A DNA stretch of 64,000 nucleotides, taken from positions 310,001 through 374,000 of the forward strand of contig JBCAMK010000010.1 in the NCBI GenBank assembly GCA_038503065.1, given 5' to 3'. Made by a program: the position numbers and the translations under genes. Positions 49,854 through 61,577 of the stretch are shown one piece after another (position 1 is the stretch's first letter; each line of letters opens with the position of its first letter). This stretch comes from Paragyromitra xinjiangensis. Taxonomy: Eukaryota > Ascomycota > Pezizomycetes > Pezizales > Discinaceae. The notes beneath the pieces were generated by a model, which was not told where the DNA came from, searched no databases, and saw nothing but the letters and a program-made list of their open reading frames with translations.

Positions 49854-50765
49854 AGGAAGTGTGGTTTGCGGTTCCCTTTGGAATGTTTTTGGTGATGGTT
49901 GAGCTGGCTCCAGCCCTGGGCTTCTGCTCGTTCCTGTCTTTGGTCGCTCTTTACATACGTTTATTTCCTTGCGTTGAAAATTCCTCTATCCGGATGGTTC
50001 CGTTCATGTTAGCTATGTTTAACTCTTTATTTTCCGAGCTTGATGATTATGAGTCCATGACCTACTTCTTTATGTTATCTGAACTTGTTTATTTCTACTG
50101 GCCGCATAATTTTTGTATCTTTGGGCGATATTGTCTTCTGTTCGTATGCTGGGTCGTATGTTACATACAAACCTGTCTCTGAGAGAGTCAGGTTGTCTTT
50201 GGAAAAGCAACAAAATAATGAGGTTGGCAGGATTTGCCGTTGTCTCCGCAATAAGCCTTCTCGTAGCTTGAACCGAAAAGGGCGATAGGGAAGATAAAAT
50301 GCCCAGAGGGAGAGGAGGATTAAGAGAAGGAGGATGTTGAGGTGCACGATAAACCCCGTTTTTTGCTGGCGAACGTAACCGTGCCACATAAGCTGACATA
50401 AATGCCGGGATACCCCAACGTTTTGTATTCTAGGAATATATTGGTTGGAAACACATTAGATCCCCACGATCTCGATATCGTTGGCGTGAGACAAGGCGTT
50501 GCAATCGATACTATCACCTTCAACACCCATTTCGGGAGGAGACATGCGTAACTTTGCTATAGATAGGTTCTGACAAAGCTCCTACATATACTTGCGTTCG
50601 GTGCTTTGGAAATGTGTGTGTATTTAGGTATGAGCGCATTGATAGTGGTATGTAACCTGGCACATGTAGCATATCAGAATTAATATATACGTATATCCCT
50701 CCCACGATAACAGTGTTCATTACCACCCCTTCCAACATTTCTCATTGCTCAAAGAAAAATAAAAT
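49854..50765. other. Intergenic between two convergent genes
   Basis: This holds the 3' ends of the terpene synthase and BMT6 genes. A 107-codon plus-strand frame at 49859-50182 is hydrophobic only because the sequence is T-rich, and is probably 3' UTR. No other feature is seen. Confidence 0.4.
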
Positions 50766-51890
50766 TTACACCCTCCTATACACCCTCACGAAGTACCGCA
50801 TATTTTCTAATTCAATCGGGTACCTCAGTCCTTCAGGTAGCCTATACCACTTCGCTTCCTCCCCAACCAACTTCTCCCACACATCTCCAGCCAATAACGT
50901 ATGATCCAACAACATCCCCATTGGAAACGTCTTCCCGTTCACCTGAACCGTTGAGTAGCTCCCTGCACTCTCTAAAACGAGCAAAAGACACCCTGCACGG
51001 GTATTTTCTTTCAATGAAAGGAGGAACTGTGTCGTGGAGGCGCGGGACTGCGTGTACAATTCATTGGTTGTGAAGAGAAGGGTGATCAAGGATGTAGATG
51101 GTGAGACTAAGGGTGAGACGGAGGGAGTGAGAATGTCATGATGATGAAAGGTTACAGAAAAGGCAGAGGGGGAGATAAAGGAGGGGTAGCGGGGAGAGGC
51201 AGGGGTAGTGAGAGCTGTAGAGAGGGTTTTGATTATTGGCGTCCAGTTGGCTATATCTATTGCTGTTAGGTGGAGTGATTGTGCATTTGGAGTTGGTTTA
51301 GAGATTTCAGCATCCGCTGTAAATGGTGGGGTAATTTCTAACGAAGAAGTGGCTTCCTCCAGCTCTTTCGGGGGAAGTTCAATAGTGGAACCCTCGCTCG
51401 GGGCTTCATTCCCCTCGTCCTTCCTACTATCGTCCCACAATAAGGACTTGACAACTGCTGCAATAGCAACAACTTCCGCACCTGCTCCTCCTCCAATGCA
51501 AACTACCTCGACCGGTTCCTCTCTCCTTGTGTTCAAGTCAAATACGCTCCTAATCTCCGGGCATATCTCCAAAAACACCTCGCGGTAAGCTAACGCTCTA
51601 CTAGGACTCCACCGTACCACATAGGCTTCCAAGTTCTCCTGTGCACCAAACGCTTGCAAAAAGTCTCTATTGAACAAATGCTGCTTCACGGTCTGGAGAA
51701 TCGATGGGAGATGAGGCGTAAATAATGTACTGAAGGCATTTCGGAAGAGATCAAGTATTTCTTGTGACTCCGCGGTTGCCCGCGGAGGAGGAGGCGCTTT
51801 GACAGCAGACTTGTATTTAAGTTTCTTCGCGGGAAGGCTTGCGCGAGAGCCGCGCCGGCGGTCAGAGGGGGTGGGGTTTTTGGTTGACAT
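50766..51890 (-). CDS. BMT6: 25S rRNA (uridine-N3)-methyltransferase, BMT6-like
   Basis: A single-exon gene of 374 residues starting at ATG 51890. The N-terminus is basic (RRRGSRASLPAKKLKYK), compatible with nucleolar targeting. The family segment YVVRWSPSRALAYREVF is followed by the SAM-binding loop CIGGGAGAE (residues 131-139). The C-terminal part has a Rossmann-like pattern with LLLVLESAGSYSTV and ends in MRYFVRVYRRV. In yeast Bmt6 methylates N3 of U2843 in 25S rRNA. A ~50-residue acidic/Ser insertion (about residues 155-205) interrupts the methyltransferase core, as is common in filamentous fungi. The start context is good and no intron is needed. I am fairly sure of the family; BMT5 is less likely. 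Confidence 0.82.
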   Translation of the reverse strand: MSTKNPTPSDRRRGSRASLPAKKLKYKSAVKAPPPPRATAESQEILDLFRNAFSTLFTPHLPSILQTVKQHLFNRDFLQAFGAQENLEAYVVRWSPSRALAYREVFLEICPEIRSVFDLNTRREEPVEVVCIGGGAGAEVVAIAAVVKSLLWDDSRKDEGNEAPSEGSTIELPPKELEEATSSLEITPPFTADAEISKPTPNAQSLHLTAIDIANWTPIIKTLSTALTTPASPRYPSFISPSAFSVTFHHHDILTPSVSPLVSPSTSLITLLFTTNELYTQSRASTTQFLLSLKENTRAGCLLLVLESAGSYSTVQVNGKTFPMGMLLDHTLLAGDVWEKLVGEEAKWYRLPEGLRYPIELENMRYFVRVYRRV

Positions 51891-53027
51891 CGGTAGTAGG
51901 ATGGTGGGGTGGTAGGGAAAGTCATGAGTTCGAAGAACTTTTCAACAGCACGATCCCAGAGAACCCTAACCCTAGATATATCTTGCTGCGGGTTTGTACT
52001 TCAAGTCTTAATTTTTAAATATTTAATCTTTTCTGATGAGAAATACCTTCGTTACTCTATGCATGCAATTTCTTCAAGGTTGGTAAAAGGTTGAATCAAA
52101 CGCTAGCCCTACTTTGGTGTCTGAATGATCACGCTAAGCAAATAGTACCAGTTTCTTAACTGCATATGTACACGTATGGAGCTTAACTAAAACAAGCTTA
52201 AGATTATGTTTACCGCCAAAACTGCAGAAGATTTCCGTAAATATGTTTAAACTTAATGCTACTCTATTGGCATAACCCCTGATGGCTGAACTGTTATGGG
52301 AGATGGGGTTTTTGTCCTCGAAGGCTGAGGAAGGCGTTGAGTTTCCCCTACCTAGTGATAAATTTAGGCTTTTGAAATTTATATTAGCATGAGTATCGGC
52401 ACCGGTGAAGTGACTGAGAGTTTGATTGCCTCCTAGGGTTGGGCTTGGAGAAAAAGTAAACAAGATTTTTGGGAGTCTCTTTGGAAGCCTGGCACTTGCT
52501 GATGTGTATACCGCGTGGATTGTAATTTGTAATAACTCCAAATTTGGCCGTGCTGATTCTAAAGAAACCATCGGGAAGGACTCATCGCTTCTCCCGAAGT
52601 GGGCACCTTTTGTCACTCATCTTACGAGGTAATGAAGTAGTATGCGCAAGGGATAGGAAAGAAAGATGATAGAGGCAGTAAAGAAAGAAAATCTACGCTC
52701 ATATTAAGTTTTAGCTACGACTTAAAATTTTTAAAAATTTGTCTCAGACTTTTAGCCCGCAAACTACATGTAATTCATATTAGGTAATCATAAGGTATCA
52801 CTCGACATGTACCTTTGATCGACCATTAGAGAGATCTTCCACCCTCTTCTTTCGTCCAAACAACCCAAGGGCATTGAGACTAGAAACCCTTGTCATGGGT
52901 TGTCCGGCTTTCTATCGTTGTCTCGATCGTAGGAGAACAACCTTGAAGAAGCAACCACATCCTTCGTTCGAGGAGTTTTTCCGACATATTCTTATCATAT
53001 CGTTATACCCCTCAGTCTAAGGTGATA
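51891..53027. other. Intergenic between BMT6 and deaminase paralogue A
   Basis: The first part is the BMT6 promoter. Overlapping frames at 52134-52616 (minus) and 52426-52632 (plus) both open on non-ATG codons and match nothing I know. They are not called. Confidence 0.4.
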
Positions 53028-54541
53028 ATGGTTAGTTTGTTACTCCCAGCTAAACTAAAGCGCAGCAATTCATATCGCCTTTGGACTTAGAAAATAAGGC
53101 TCCTATGGGAGGTCGGATTTGCTAACCATATTTTACAGTCCACATCGTCTCCTGATCATGTCTCTTTTGCGGAGCAAATCTACAGTCTCTCCTGCTTCAC
53201 GATCCTTGAAGACCCTCCCAAAGAGCCTCAGATCTTCTGTTGCATAGGTGGCGAGAGCCCCCGGTGGACTAGGAGATTGGAAAAGAAAATGCAGCTGCTC
53301 GACGGAATCGCTCTACTGATCTGTACAGGAGATAGAAAAGACGCAGCAGCTGTCGCGCTTGAGCAGGGTACCAACAGTCTCAAAATTTTCTTCTGCAAAA
53401 GCCACCCGTGTACTCAAGAAGAGAGGGATTACATCAAGGGGCTCCTCAGAATCATCCAAACTGCGGCCTGCGGCGAAAACATCGTGGAACCCCTCCTTCT
53501 TTATGCCATCCCAGCTTGCCGCGAGAAGATCAAAGCACGGATCCTGAAGATAGAGCGTGAGTTGTATAAGGTCAAGAAGTTGCGGGGAGGCCTAGAGAAC
53601 ATCGTTGGAGAATTCACTCCGAGGTTTCAGGATGACATACGGAGAATTACAAAAGCAAGTTTGGGCCCAGATATCTTCTTTGTATGGTTTTTTGCAAACT
53701 TGGCCGATGCCTACCGAAGAATGGATACTGAGAAGATACTATTGCTTATGAGTTTCGCTCACTCTATCAGTATCTCGCCAGACTTGCGATTTGCTCTACC
53801 TCACTCTGATCTCGTTAGGAAGATCAAGAAGTTTGGAGACTACTATAGTGCTGCTGTGAATATCTCCATGGGGATCAGTGAGAGTAGAGTTTATTTTAAG
53901 CTCAGGAATTCGCTTACTTTCACCGAGGTGAGCCTTACTTTGCTCACTATACTTTTCTTGCACAATATTGACTTCTTTAGCTCTTTCACCCTGATACAGT
54001 TCCTGAGCCTATAATTGGAACCTGTGGTGATATACTCAGCCGCTTCGCTGTTCAGCATGGGTTTAGCCCATTCACACTTCCCGCTTATCTAGCGGTTACC
54101 TCCGAGGATTTTCCCGCTGCTCCCCCTCGTACCATCATTCACCCCGAAACTACCTTAGCTAGGTTCTTAATGCAACGCCGTCGCAGCTCTGCCCACCGTA
54201 CTGGTGCTCCTGTTTCGGCCATCCTCAAGATTGGCATCTCAAGGCGGATATGTTGGCTTTGCACGGAATACATCAGGAAACTAGAGTTCCACTATCGATT
54301 CTACGAACCGACTGGGCCTTTAGGCCTACGTTGGGAGAGTGGAAGGGTTGCTGGGTTTAGGGTCATTACCAGTGGCTATAAAACTAGTGTTGTTGGGGAC
54401 TGGGGGATGCCAAAATCGATACCAGAGGTGAGTTTGAGGGTATGGGGGGCAGTTGAGAAAAAGGTGGAATGGTGGCTTAGGCTTCTTGGAGAAGCGGTAA
54501 AGCGCGAGAGGGAAGAGCTTAAGCTTAGATATCTGAAATAG
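53028..54541 (+). CDS. OTT_1508-like deaminase family protein, paralogue A
   Basis: The model is 450 residues. Exon 1 is only the ATG (53028-53030), followed by a 108-nt intron, exon 2 (53139-53927), a 53-nt intron and exon 3 (53981-54541). The C-terminal region carries zinc-deaminase signatures H318-P-E320 and C355-W-L-C358, with GISRR just before the Cys pair. This fits the OTT_1508-like branch of the nucleic acid/nucleotide deaminase superfamily. The N-terminal ~260 residues are mostly helical and begin with a conserved FAEQIYSLS segment and MQLLDGIALLICTG. The gene is the upstream member of a same-strand tandem pair with paralogue B. The substrate is unknown. In this superfamily the His/Cys residues bind Zn and the Glu shuttles protons. 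The ATG-only exon is inferred from the shared layout with paralogue B. Confidence 0.75.
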
Positions 54542-56397
54542 GAGAGATGGAAGAAAAAATCGAATGAGGGAGGCTAGGATTTCGAAGAGGAGGAGGTGGT
54601 GGAGGAGATTGAGGAGGGCATGAGTGGGCATGAGGATGGAGGAACTTCAAACCATCAGGATATCCTCTGTAACGAAAATTAAGGTGATGATTGATTGATT
54701 GATTAATAATTTGTGCACGCGTCCAACCTTTTGGGTAATTATATGGCGACGCACTAAAAATATAAAGCAAATAACAAATAAAACACAAAATAAATTAGGA
54801 TGATGAAAGTGTAAATTTTACTTAGCCTAGAATCGAATGTTCACAAAAATAACGCAAGCGGCACACTTAAGAGAACTCTTCTGATCACTCTGGAGAATAC
54901 ATGTAGCCCACGTTTCGTTTTCCCGCTTTAGCTGATACATAGGACTACAACACTTTAGCAGCAGTTTTTCAAGCACAGTGAAAAAGGAAAGAATGAAAGA
55001 ATGCGCCTAGGATTTCGGTTTCGAGGCATAAATGTTAGCACTTAGTAAGCGAAGGTAAAATCATTCAAACAATCAATTATTATGACTTATTTCTACCGCT
55101 ATATTAAAAACATACCCCTACCTACGTGCACCCATATAAGTCGTAAAGTTTGATGCCACAGGTTTAACGTTTTCGATTATTAGCGCGAGACCACGCCCTC
55201 TAGGACCTTAAATTATATATATACGCATTTACCCTGAGGGATCCATGATATTGTTCAGGAATGGAACTTGTGGTGGCCACTTAACCACGGCCAGGGGTAC
55301 CCACTCTCGGTTCTGACACGGACCGCTCTAAGCCATAGGGTTTCAATCGCCTGAAGAGGTCGAATGCTGTCCTGTTATCCAAATACTAGGAGAATATAGA
55401 ACCTAATTACCTAGCCTTGGCGCTTGAAATTGTGGCTGACTACTATTAAAGGGAGCGAATGAAACCAATGTCATGTGACCGGATAGAATGTTTCACCGAC
55501 GGAGGGATAGTATGAACGGAACGGGATAACCATTGAAGGTGCCCAATATGATAAGGATGGATATAGGAAAGAGAATGGGTACGAATTTTATGGGACTAGA
55601 TCCTGGTCTGTAGTTCTTTATTCAGAATAACAAGGCTCTCTTCTCCTCATAACAATAACTACATGTACTAATATCTTGGGCCATGCCACGCTAAAGGCTA
55701 ATTATATCACCAACTATCACTCGTCATATATGGCTATTCTTTCCGTTGAAATAAGCTTCTTGAGGGCAAGGTGAGTGACAGGTCTAGCACAGATACAATT
55801 GCACTATTTCCAGGAGCCTTTCAATCGTTCTATGTGCCCTGTGGATTAGGCTAAGCTGCTAAGTTCTGCACTGGAAGCGGGTGGATTCCTGGCCGTTATT
55901 TTTCGCAACTGTAATATGTATATAGTCCTGCTTGCTGATGCAAAACGAGTTGATTGCCGAGAAGAATCTTGCGGGAAAAAAAAGCTACAGTACATGTAGG
56001 TCTTAACAAGGTTTTCCCTTATACGCTACAACGTGGGAACCAAAAAAGCAAAAGACTGAGAGCCAACTTCTTACAAAATTATGCGACTTTATATCTTTCC
56101 GAGGGCTCTTGATTTTTGTAGGATATTCGAGCATAACCTGGGCGCTTGAATACATGTAAAATAAGTAAATGGGATGAGGACAAACCCTTAGAAATTGAGC
56201 CACATTAATGTGGCGGTGTAGCGGTGTACCATGGAATAGCAAGCAGGTTTGAGACCTAAATAAATGCCTTGTCCTGCACGCTCCAGTAAAGAACTGTCCA
56301 CCCACAGTTCTCGTCCCTTCCCTTGGAAATTGTGGAGTGGCCCTCAATATCATACCTTCAATTTCAACCTACTTTAGCCTACGCTTTCTCCGCAGAC
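54542..56397. other. Intergenic between the two deaminase paralogues
   Basis: No gene is supported in this 1.9-kb spacer. The minus-strand frames at 54326-54631 and 56003-56353 are chance or antisense. Confidence 0.4.
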
Positions 56398-57903
56398 ATG
56401 GTTAGTTTGTTTCTCCTGCTCAGATTTCGGGGGGTAGTTTTACACTCTTTCATATGCACTAACATTTGCCTATAGTCTGAATCAGTTGCTCTTAGTGACG
56501 TATCCTTTAGGGAACAGCTCTATCTTCTTTCAACTATAGTGCCTGTTGAAGACCGCAGAAATAGGAGGACGCCGCCCTGGCTGCTGGAGCGCATGCAATT
56601 ACTAGACGGGATCGCTCTTCTACTCTGTACAGGGGAAAAAAAGGAGCCGACAGCTGTCACTTTCGAGGAGACGGGTGGAGGAACTAATTTCTATTACTCT
56701 AAGAATCGACCGTGCGATGAACAAGAGAAAAATTATGTCTCCGGTCTCCTAGAAATTGTCAAAAACTCTGCTCGATACGATCAATGCATTCGGTCCGTTC
56801 TGCATTATGCAATCCCTGCCTGTCAGGGGAAGCTTGAGTCACGGCTTGACAAAGTTGTGTTTGAAATACAGACCATCCAGGAATCTTCATCGGATGGAAG
56901 CATAGTCTTTAACTCTTCTGAGAGCTTTGAAACTCATGTTCGCACTATTCTCGGGGATTGTGTGCCAGACGATATGCAAATGGACGTCTTCCTGCAAATC
57001 ATTGTGCGTGCTATCCTGGGGGTCTCTCCAGAAGAAACGGGAGATATGGAGTTTTTGCTAAAGGTGGTTCATTTCATTGGAGTTGCGGAGGATATCCATA
57101 CAGTTATGCCGTATCCAGTTTTGGTTTGGCGGTTGCAAAAGCTTGGAGATTTCTTTGGCGCCGCTAGGAGTATTGCTTGGATAACAATGTTCGATCGCGA
57201 GGTAGCTCCGAGAAAAAAGTTAATGACTTTTACTGAGGTGAGAAATATTGGTTGATTCTCACCCTTACCTAAAGAATTGAACTAATGGCCCTAGGTCTGT
57301 CCACCTCCTCCAGTACTTCAAACTATGACTGGTGATCCAATCCAGATTCTTAATAAATTTGCAGAAGCAAAAGGAAAGAACGCAATCACACTTGAGGCCT
57401 TGAAGAACGTTTATAAGGACTTCAAGGATAAATCTGAACCAGATATTGATGCAGAACTACCTCACCTCCAGGAAGTTGAAAATTCCGTTCATTGCGAACT
57501 GACGCTGCTAAACTTCATGGTTAAACGTCGCCTTGCAACCCACAAAAAGAAATATGCTTCCATGACTGTTGAAATCGGCTCCACTAAGCGAACCTGCTGG
57601 GCCTGTCAAATCTACATGGAGGAGATGGAATCGTCTTGTATGCCGCCAAGATCTACCTCTCATCCGTCTGGATTCTACGAGCTCAGTTGTGTCGTCTCGG
57701 AATATAGTGGTAAGATTACTACAGGTTGGGAAATACCTACTAGCTCCCCTAAGAGGTTTGATCGTCTGGCTCCTGGAAGGATTGTTTCTAGGAAGATCGA
57801 AAATATCATAGATCATGTACATGAGCGTCAGAACTACGACTCAAACTGGGAAGTGTACAACGCTGAAGGCCTCCGATACGTATACATAGGCCAGGGAATT
57901 TAG
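56398..57903 (+). CDS. OTT_1508-like deaminase family protein, paralogue B
   Basis: The model is 457 residues from an ATG-only exon 1 (56398-56400), a 75-nt intron, exon 2 (56476-57237), a 57-nt intron and exon 3 (57295-57903). The deaminase motif is clearer than in paralogue A: H321-C-E323 in NSVHCELTLLNFM, then IGSTKRTCWACQIYM with C356 and C359. GKITTGWEIP near the end aligns with KTSVVGDWGMP of paralogue A. The N-terminal FREQLYLLS and MQLLDGIALLLCTG segments and the LMTFTE exon-2 end are shared. Overall divergence is high, so this is an old duplication. Proteins of this family are often expanded in filamentous fungi and their role there is not established. Confidence 0.8.
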
Positions 57904-58699
57904 CGTATTCACTATAGGCGAGCCTCTCGATTAGCTAATAACCCCGCTGGCGCTGGTGCTATGAAGATGGCAGTCTTGATGGATAGACGCAATCCTGTTA
58001 ACGTTAAATAGGTATTAATTTTTTCTCCAAAAAATAAAATTGAAAAAGAGGAAAAGCATACAGACTATATATATATCCCCACGGCACCCGTCCTAGGTAA
58101 TATGCACGCATGCCAACTGCAAAATATGTGCGACTTGAACAAGACGCATGCCGAGGACGAAGATTAGGAAAGCCCTTATATTACATTAGAGTATAATGCG
58201 AACTATCTTATAAGCCCTTCATCAAAAACTTATTTTCTAATTAGCAGAACGCAAACATGTAGGTTTCAGAAAAGGAACGAGATCACATGACAATTGTTGA
58301 AGATTTTTTTGGCCACTTCCTTTATTCGGTATAGGAATTTAACTGGACGCTAGACCCATTGAGCTCCAATCCTTGGTCATTACATGTACATATAGCCAAT
58401 ACATGTAATTCATTATATTTTGATGTGTGAATAAAATATCTATCTATTCATTATATTATACGCATTCAGCCATCTAGCCTTGACATCCATCAGAGCATAA
58501 TGACCAAAGAGGGGCGAGACAAGGGCGAGCCTACAGCCCGCCTATCTGTAAGGTGTATTAAGTACCCTTCTCCCGTCCTTGAATGCTTCCCATCTTTACC
58601 CTCCTTCCTTTCTTTTTTCTCATTCCTCATCCCCCACATCACCCATTGCCAAAGTCACCCCTCGTGTGCTCCTACCAACACTTCGACATTCATCGCATC
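57904..58699. other. Intergenic between deaminase B and the CFEM-like gene
   Basis: AT-rich sequence with an ATATAT run near 58065-58075 and a C/T-rich tract (about 58575-58690) directly before the next start codon, as often seen in fungal promoters. No gene is supported. Confidence 0.4.
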
Positions 58700-59564
58700 A
58701 TGATGCTGCCTATCAAAACCCTCTTCCCCTTTTTCATTCTCCCTCTTTCTACTCTTGCCCAGACGATCCTCAACCCAGTTGCTTGCACTCTCATATGCAT
58801 CCAGAAATCTCTTTCTGTAACGTCATGTGAACAAGCTCAGAACGGGGTCAGTAATCAGTCAGAACTTCCCTGCCTTTGCGGGGACAATGTATTTCTTAGA
58901 GAAACCATCAATTGCATCATCAATTTGGGTGAATGTATATATTCCCCATTCTTTAGCTTCCACCCTCGCTACTCTTTACCGTCAACGATTCTTTCTGCTC
59001 TTCTGTCACTCTTATTAATAACCATTCAACGCAGGTCCTAGTGTCAAGGACGAGCAGGACTCGTTCTCATATGCTGTTGGCATTTGCAAGTCTAATGGAG
59101 TTAATCTTCCCGGTGACACTCCCGCTGACCTCCCGGCTGCTCTCGGTGTCTCCTTAACAAGGCCAAATAACACGCCCTCCTCTAAACTGTCTGAAACAAG
59201 CTCTACACCAGAGGTCTCAATCACCAGCAAAACTATAACGACCATGATTGGGGTTACAACCTCCATTGCTTGTGAACCGTCCCATGTTGGCAACGCCACC
59301 TACACTGTCGTAGTCTCGAATAACAGTACGCACACGCAGTACCCGAAGTCCACAGGTGGAACTTGCGGGAACTTTACCACGACTATTCCGTTCACCACGA
59401 CCATAAAGAGCACCAAGACGGCTACTCCCAGGACTTCTACAGGCTCATCTAGCACTGGGACAGCGTCGGTCAGTACTTCTACGAGTGCCTCGGGAGCTCA
59501 GGGTACTACCGTCCAAAGTGGGTTTATATTGGCGCTTTTGAGCTTGTTAATGTGGTTTGTGTAA
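58700..59564 (+). CDS. CFEM-like GPI-anchored cell-surface protein
   Basis: The model is 252 residues from exons 58700-58928 and 59035-59564 (106-nt intron). A signal peptide is evident (residues 1-21, hydrophobic to STLAQ). The Cys pattern that follows, VACTLIC, TSC, PCLCGDN, INC and GIC, resembles the fungal CFEM domain. I count seven Cys rather than eight within the domain; the one usually found shortly after the sixth is missing. A Ser/Thr-rich, presumably O-glycosylated stalk (about residues 185-235) precedes a C-terminal hydrophobic tail (FILALLSLLMWFV) typical of GPI attachment. CFEM proteins act at the wall in haem/iron capture, adhesion or host interaction. A second ATG three bases downstream could equally be the start. 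Confidence 0.8.
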
Positions 59565-60079
59565 GTGTTGACAAATATTCTATACTCCCAACCACTACGC
59601 TTGGGTAAAGGGTTAATATGTGGAGGAATACATTTGTTTTCCTTTATTTTCTCTTTTCTTCAATTAAATAAAAATGTCTTTGGTTCTTGTAAGATTTTCC
59701 AAGGTGTTCGCAGTACTCTTTCGGCTACACACTACCACTACTGCTGTTACTACAATAACCAAATGCGATAATTCACTTGTGAGGATAAGCAGGCCAACAG
59801 GCTAGAGATTTCTAATGTGATAGGTCATACGCTCTCACTCGACAAACTGAACTAACTACTTTCGGGAGAATTGTGTGATATATCACGTGATGACAAGGTT
59901 GCATGCATGCATGAAAGCGGAAGAGTCCCAGGGCAGATTGAAATTAGCCCCGCTCTACACTAGTCTTGTAGCGTCACGAGTAACGAGGACTCTTCTGGAG
60001 AACTCCAAGGGATAAATACATGTAACCCTCCTCTCCTTTTTTGTACCGTTGCCCAGGATATCCCAAGAAGCTTGCCAAC
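59565..60079. other. Intergenic between the CFEM-like and GT8 genes
   Basis: It holds the 3' UTR of the CFEM-like gene and the promoter of the glycosyltransferase. No other feature is recognised. Confidence 0.4.
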
Positions 60080-61220
60080 ATGGTATCCGAACCTCAGAAA
60101 CGGATCGTTGACTCCCCCAAAGGTTTTCCCGCCTCTTTCTTTTCTTATCCCACTAGTTGCTTTGTACTACTAGAGCTTCCAACAAAAACAATCCTTATAT
60201 CACATTATTCTAGCATCCATGAAAATTCCGGGTGACTAATTCTGGAGTTTTGCTAACTTCCTGATAGTCTGGACAACGCTCCTTACGAACACGAAATACC
60301 TTAGCGGATTACTAACTCTCGACTTCTCGCTGAAGCTTCAAGGCACGAAATATCCGTTGATAGTTCTATACACGGATTCGCTAGAACCCGAAGGTCATGA
60401 AGCACTGGATCGTCGTGGGATCCCAAAAAAGCGGGTTGAGTACTTGTTACCAACTGTGCCTAAAGATTATGGGAATGATGTGCGGTTCTACGATTGCTGG
60501 AGTATGCTTTCCTTTCCACAGGACCGTTTGATTGCATAATTCATAGGCTCTACAGGCGCAGACTAAAACTAGCGCGTTCTCTTAGGCAAACTCCAACCAT
60601 TCTCACTCATTGAATACGAGCGCGTCGTACAGCTTGATAGCGACATGGTCGTCCTCAAAAACATGGATGAGCTTATGGATCTCCCCCTCGACATCACAGG
60701 CAACCGTGTCTTCGCGGCTTCCCACGCTTGCGTCTGCAATCCCATGAAAAGGGAACACTACCCCTCCAATTGGATTCCCTCCAACTGCGGATACACCTAC
60801 CAACATGCCAATCCAGCAGCCGCCGCGACTGAAGGCGCCCCCACAGACTTTGGTCTCGGTACGCTCAATGGCGGGTTGCAGGTCGTTCAGCCGTCAGCAG
60901 ATTTATATAAACAAATTCTTTCTACGTTGGAAAATCCAGATGCAACAAAGACGTATGACTTCTCGGATCAGGACTTGCTATCGGATGTATTCCGGGGGAG
61001 GTGGGTGCCATTGCCGTATACGTATAATGCGTTAAAGACGCTGCGGTGGTGCCATAAGGAGATTTGGCGCGATGAAGATGTTAAGAATGTACACTACATT
61101 CTCGTCCCAAAGCCGTGGGAGGAGAGGGAGAGTGAGGACGAAACACATAAATGGTGGTGGGATATTAATGATCAGAGATTGGCGAAAGAAAAGGGAATTG
61201 GAATTGATGATAAATGGTAA
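60080..61220 (+). CDS. Glycosyltransferase family 8 protein (glycogenin/galactinol synthase-like)
   Basis: The product is 303 residues from exons 60080-60122, 60268-60501 and 60586-61220, with introns of 145 and 84 nt. It has a GT-A fold opening with VWTTLLTNTKYLSGLLTL. The metal-binding DxD motif is D110-S-D112 (VVQLDSDMVVLKN). The acceptor-side NGGLQVVQPS and DQDLLSDVFRG segments follow, as in GT8 enzymes. Family members transfer a sugar from a nucleotide sugar with retention of configuration, in glycogenin-type priming or galactinol-type synthesis. The sequence has no signal peptide or transmembrane helix, so it is likely cytosolic. At this length it lacks the long C-terminal region of fungal glycogenins, so a glycogenin role is doubtful. 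The donor and acceptor are not predictable here. Confidence 0.88.
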
Positions 61221-61577
61221 TTCACTGATGATTAGATCCCGGGCCTTGGGGAATGGAATGATATTTGAAATCTTCTTTTTCGGGTTCGATTTTTGGGGAA
61301 AATAATTCCTTTTCCACCAGCTTGTTTTTCTATCTATTTAAAACAAATGCTCATCGAAAACAAATAATGAACACAAAGCTTTTGACAAATTTCATGTTTA
61401 CAGGATGGGGGCTCTCGCTACAAAGTAAAAAGAAAAGGATACTTGGCAACGCTCTCTTTCGTCTAACTCACAAGTTCCTCTACTCCTCCTGAGAATTAAC
61501 GTCGTCAGAATAGTCAAGATAAAGAGCCAGCTCGAATAACGACAAGCAAACTTCAAATACTAGCTAATACGCAGTAA
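61221..61577. other. Intergenic between two convergent genes
   Basis: This 357-base stretch holds the two 3' flanks, including AT-rich sequence near 61300-61370. No other feature is seen. Confidence 0.4.

Noticed and set aside
49859..50182. Hydrophobic 107-codon frame directly after the terpene synthase stop
   Set aside because: Hydrophobicity follows from T-rich sequence; position fits the 3' UTR.
52134..52632. Overlapping plus and minus frames between BMT6 and deaminase A
   Set aside because: Both start at non-ATG codons, match no family I know, and cannot both be real.
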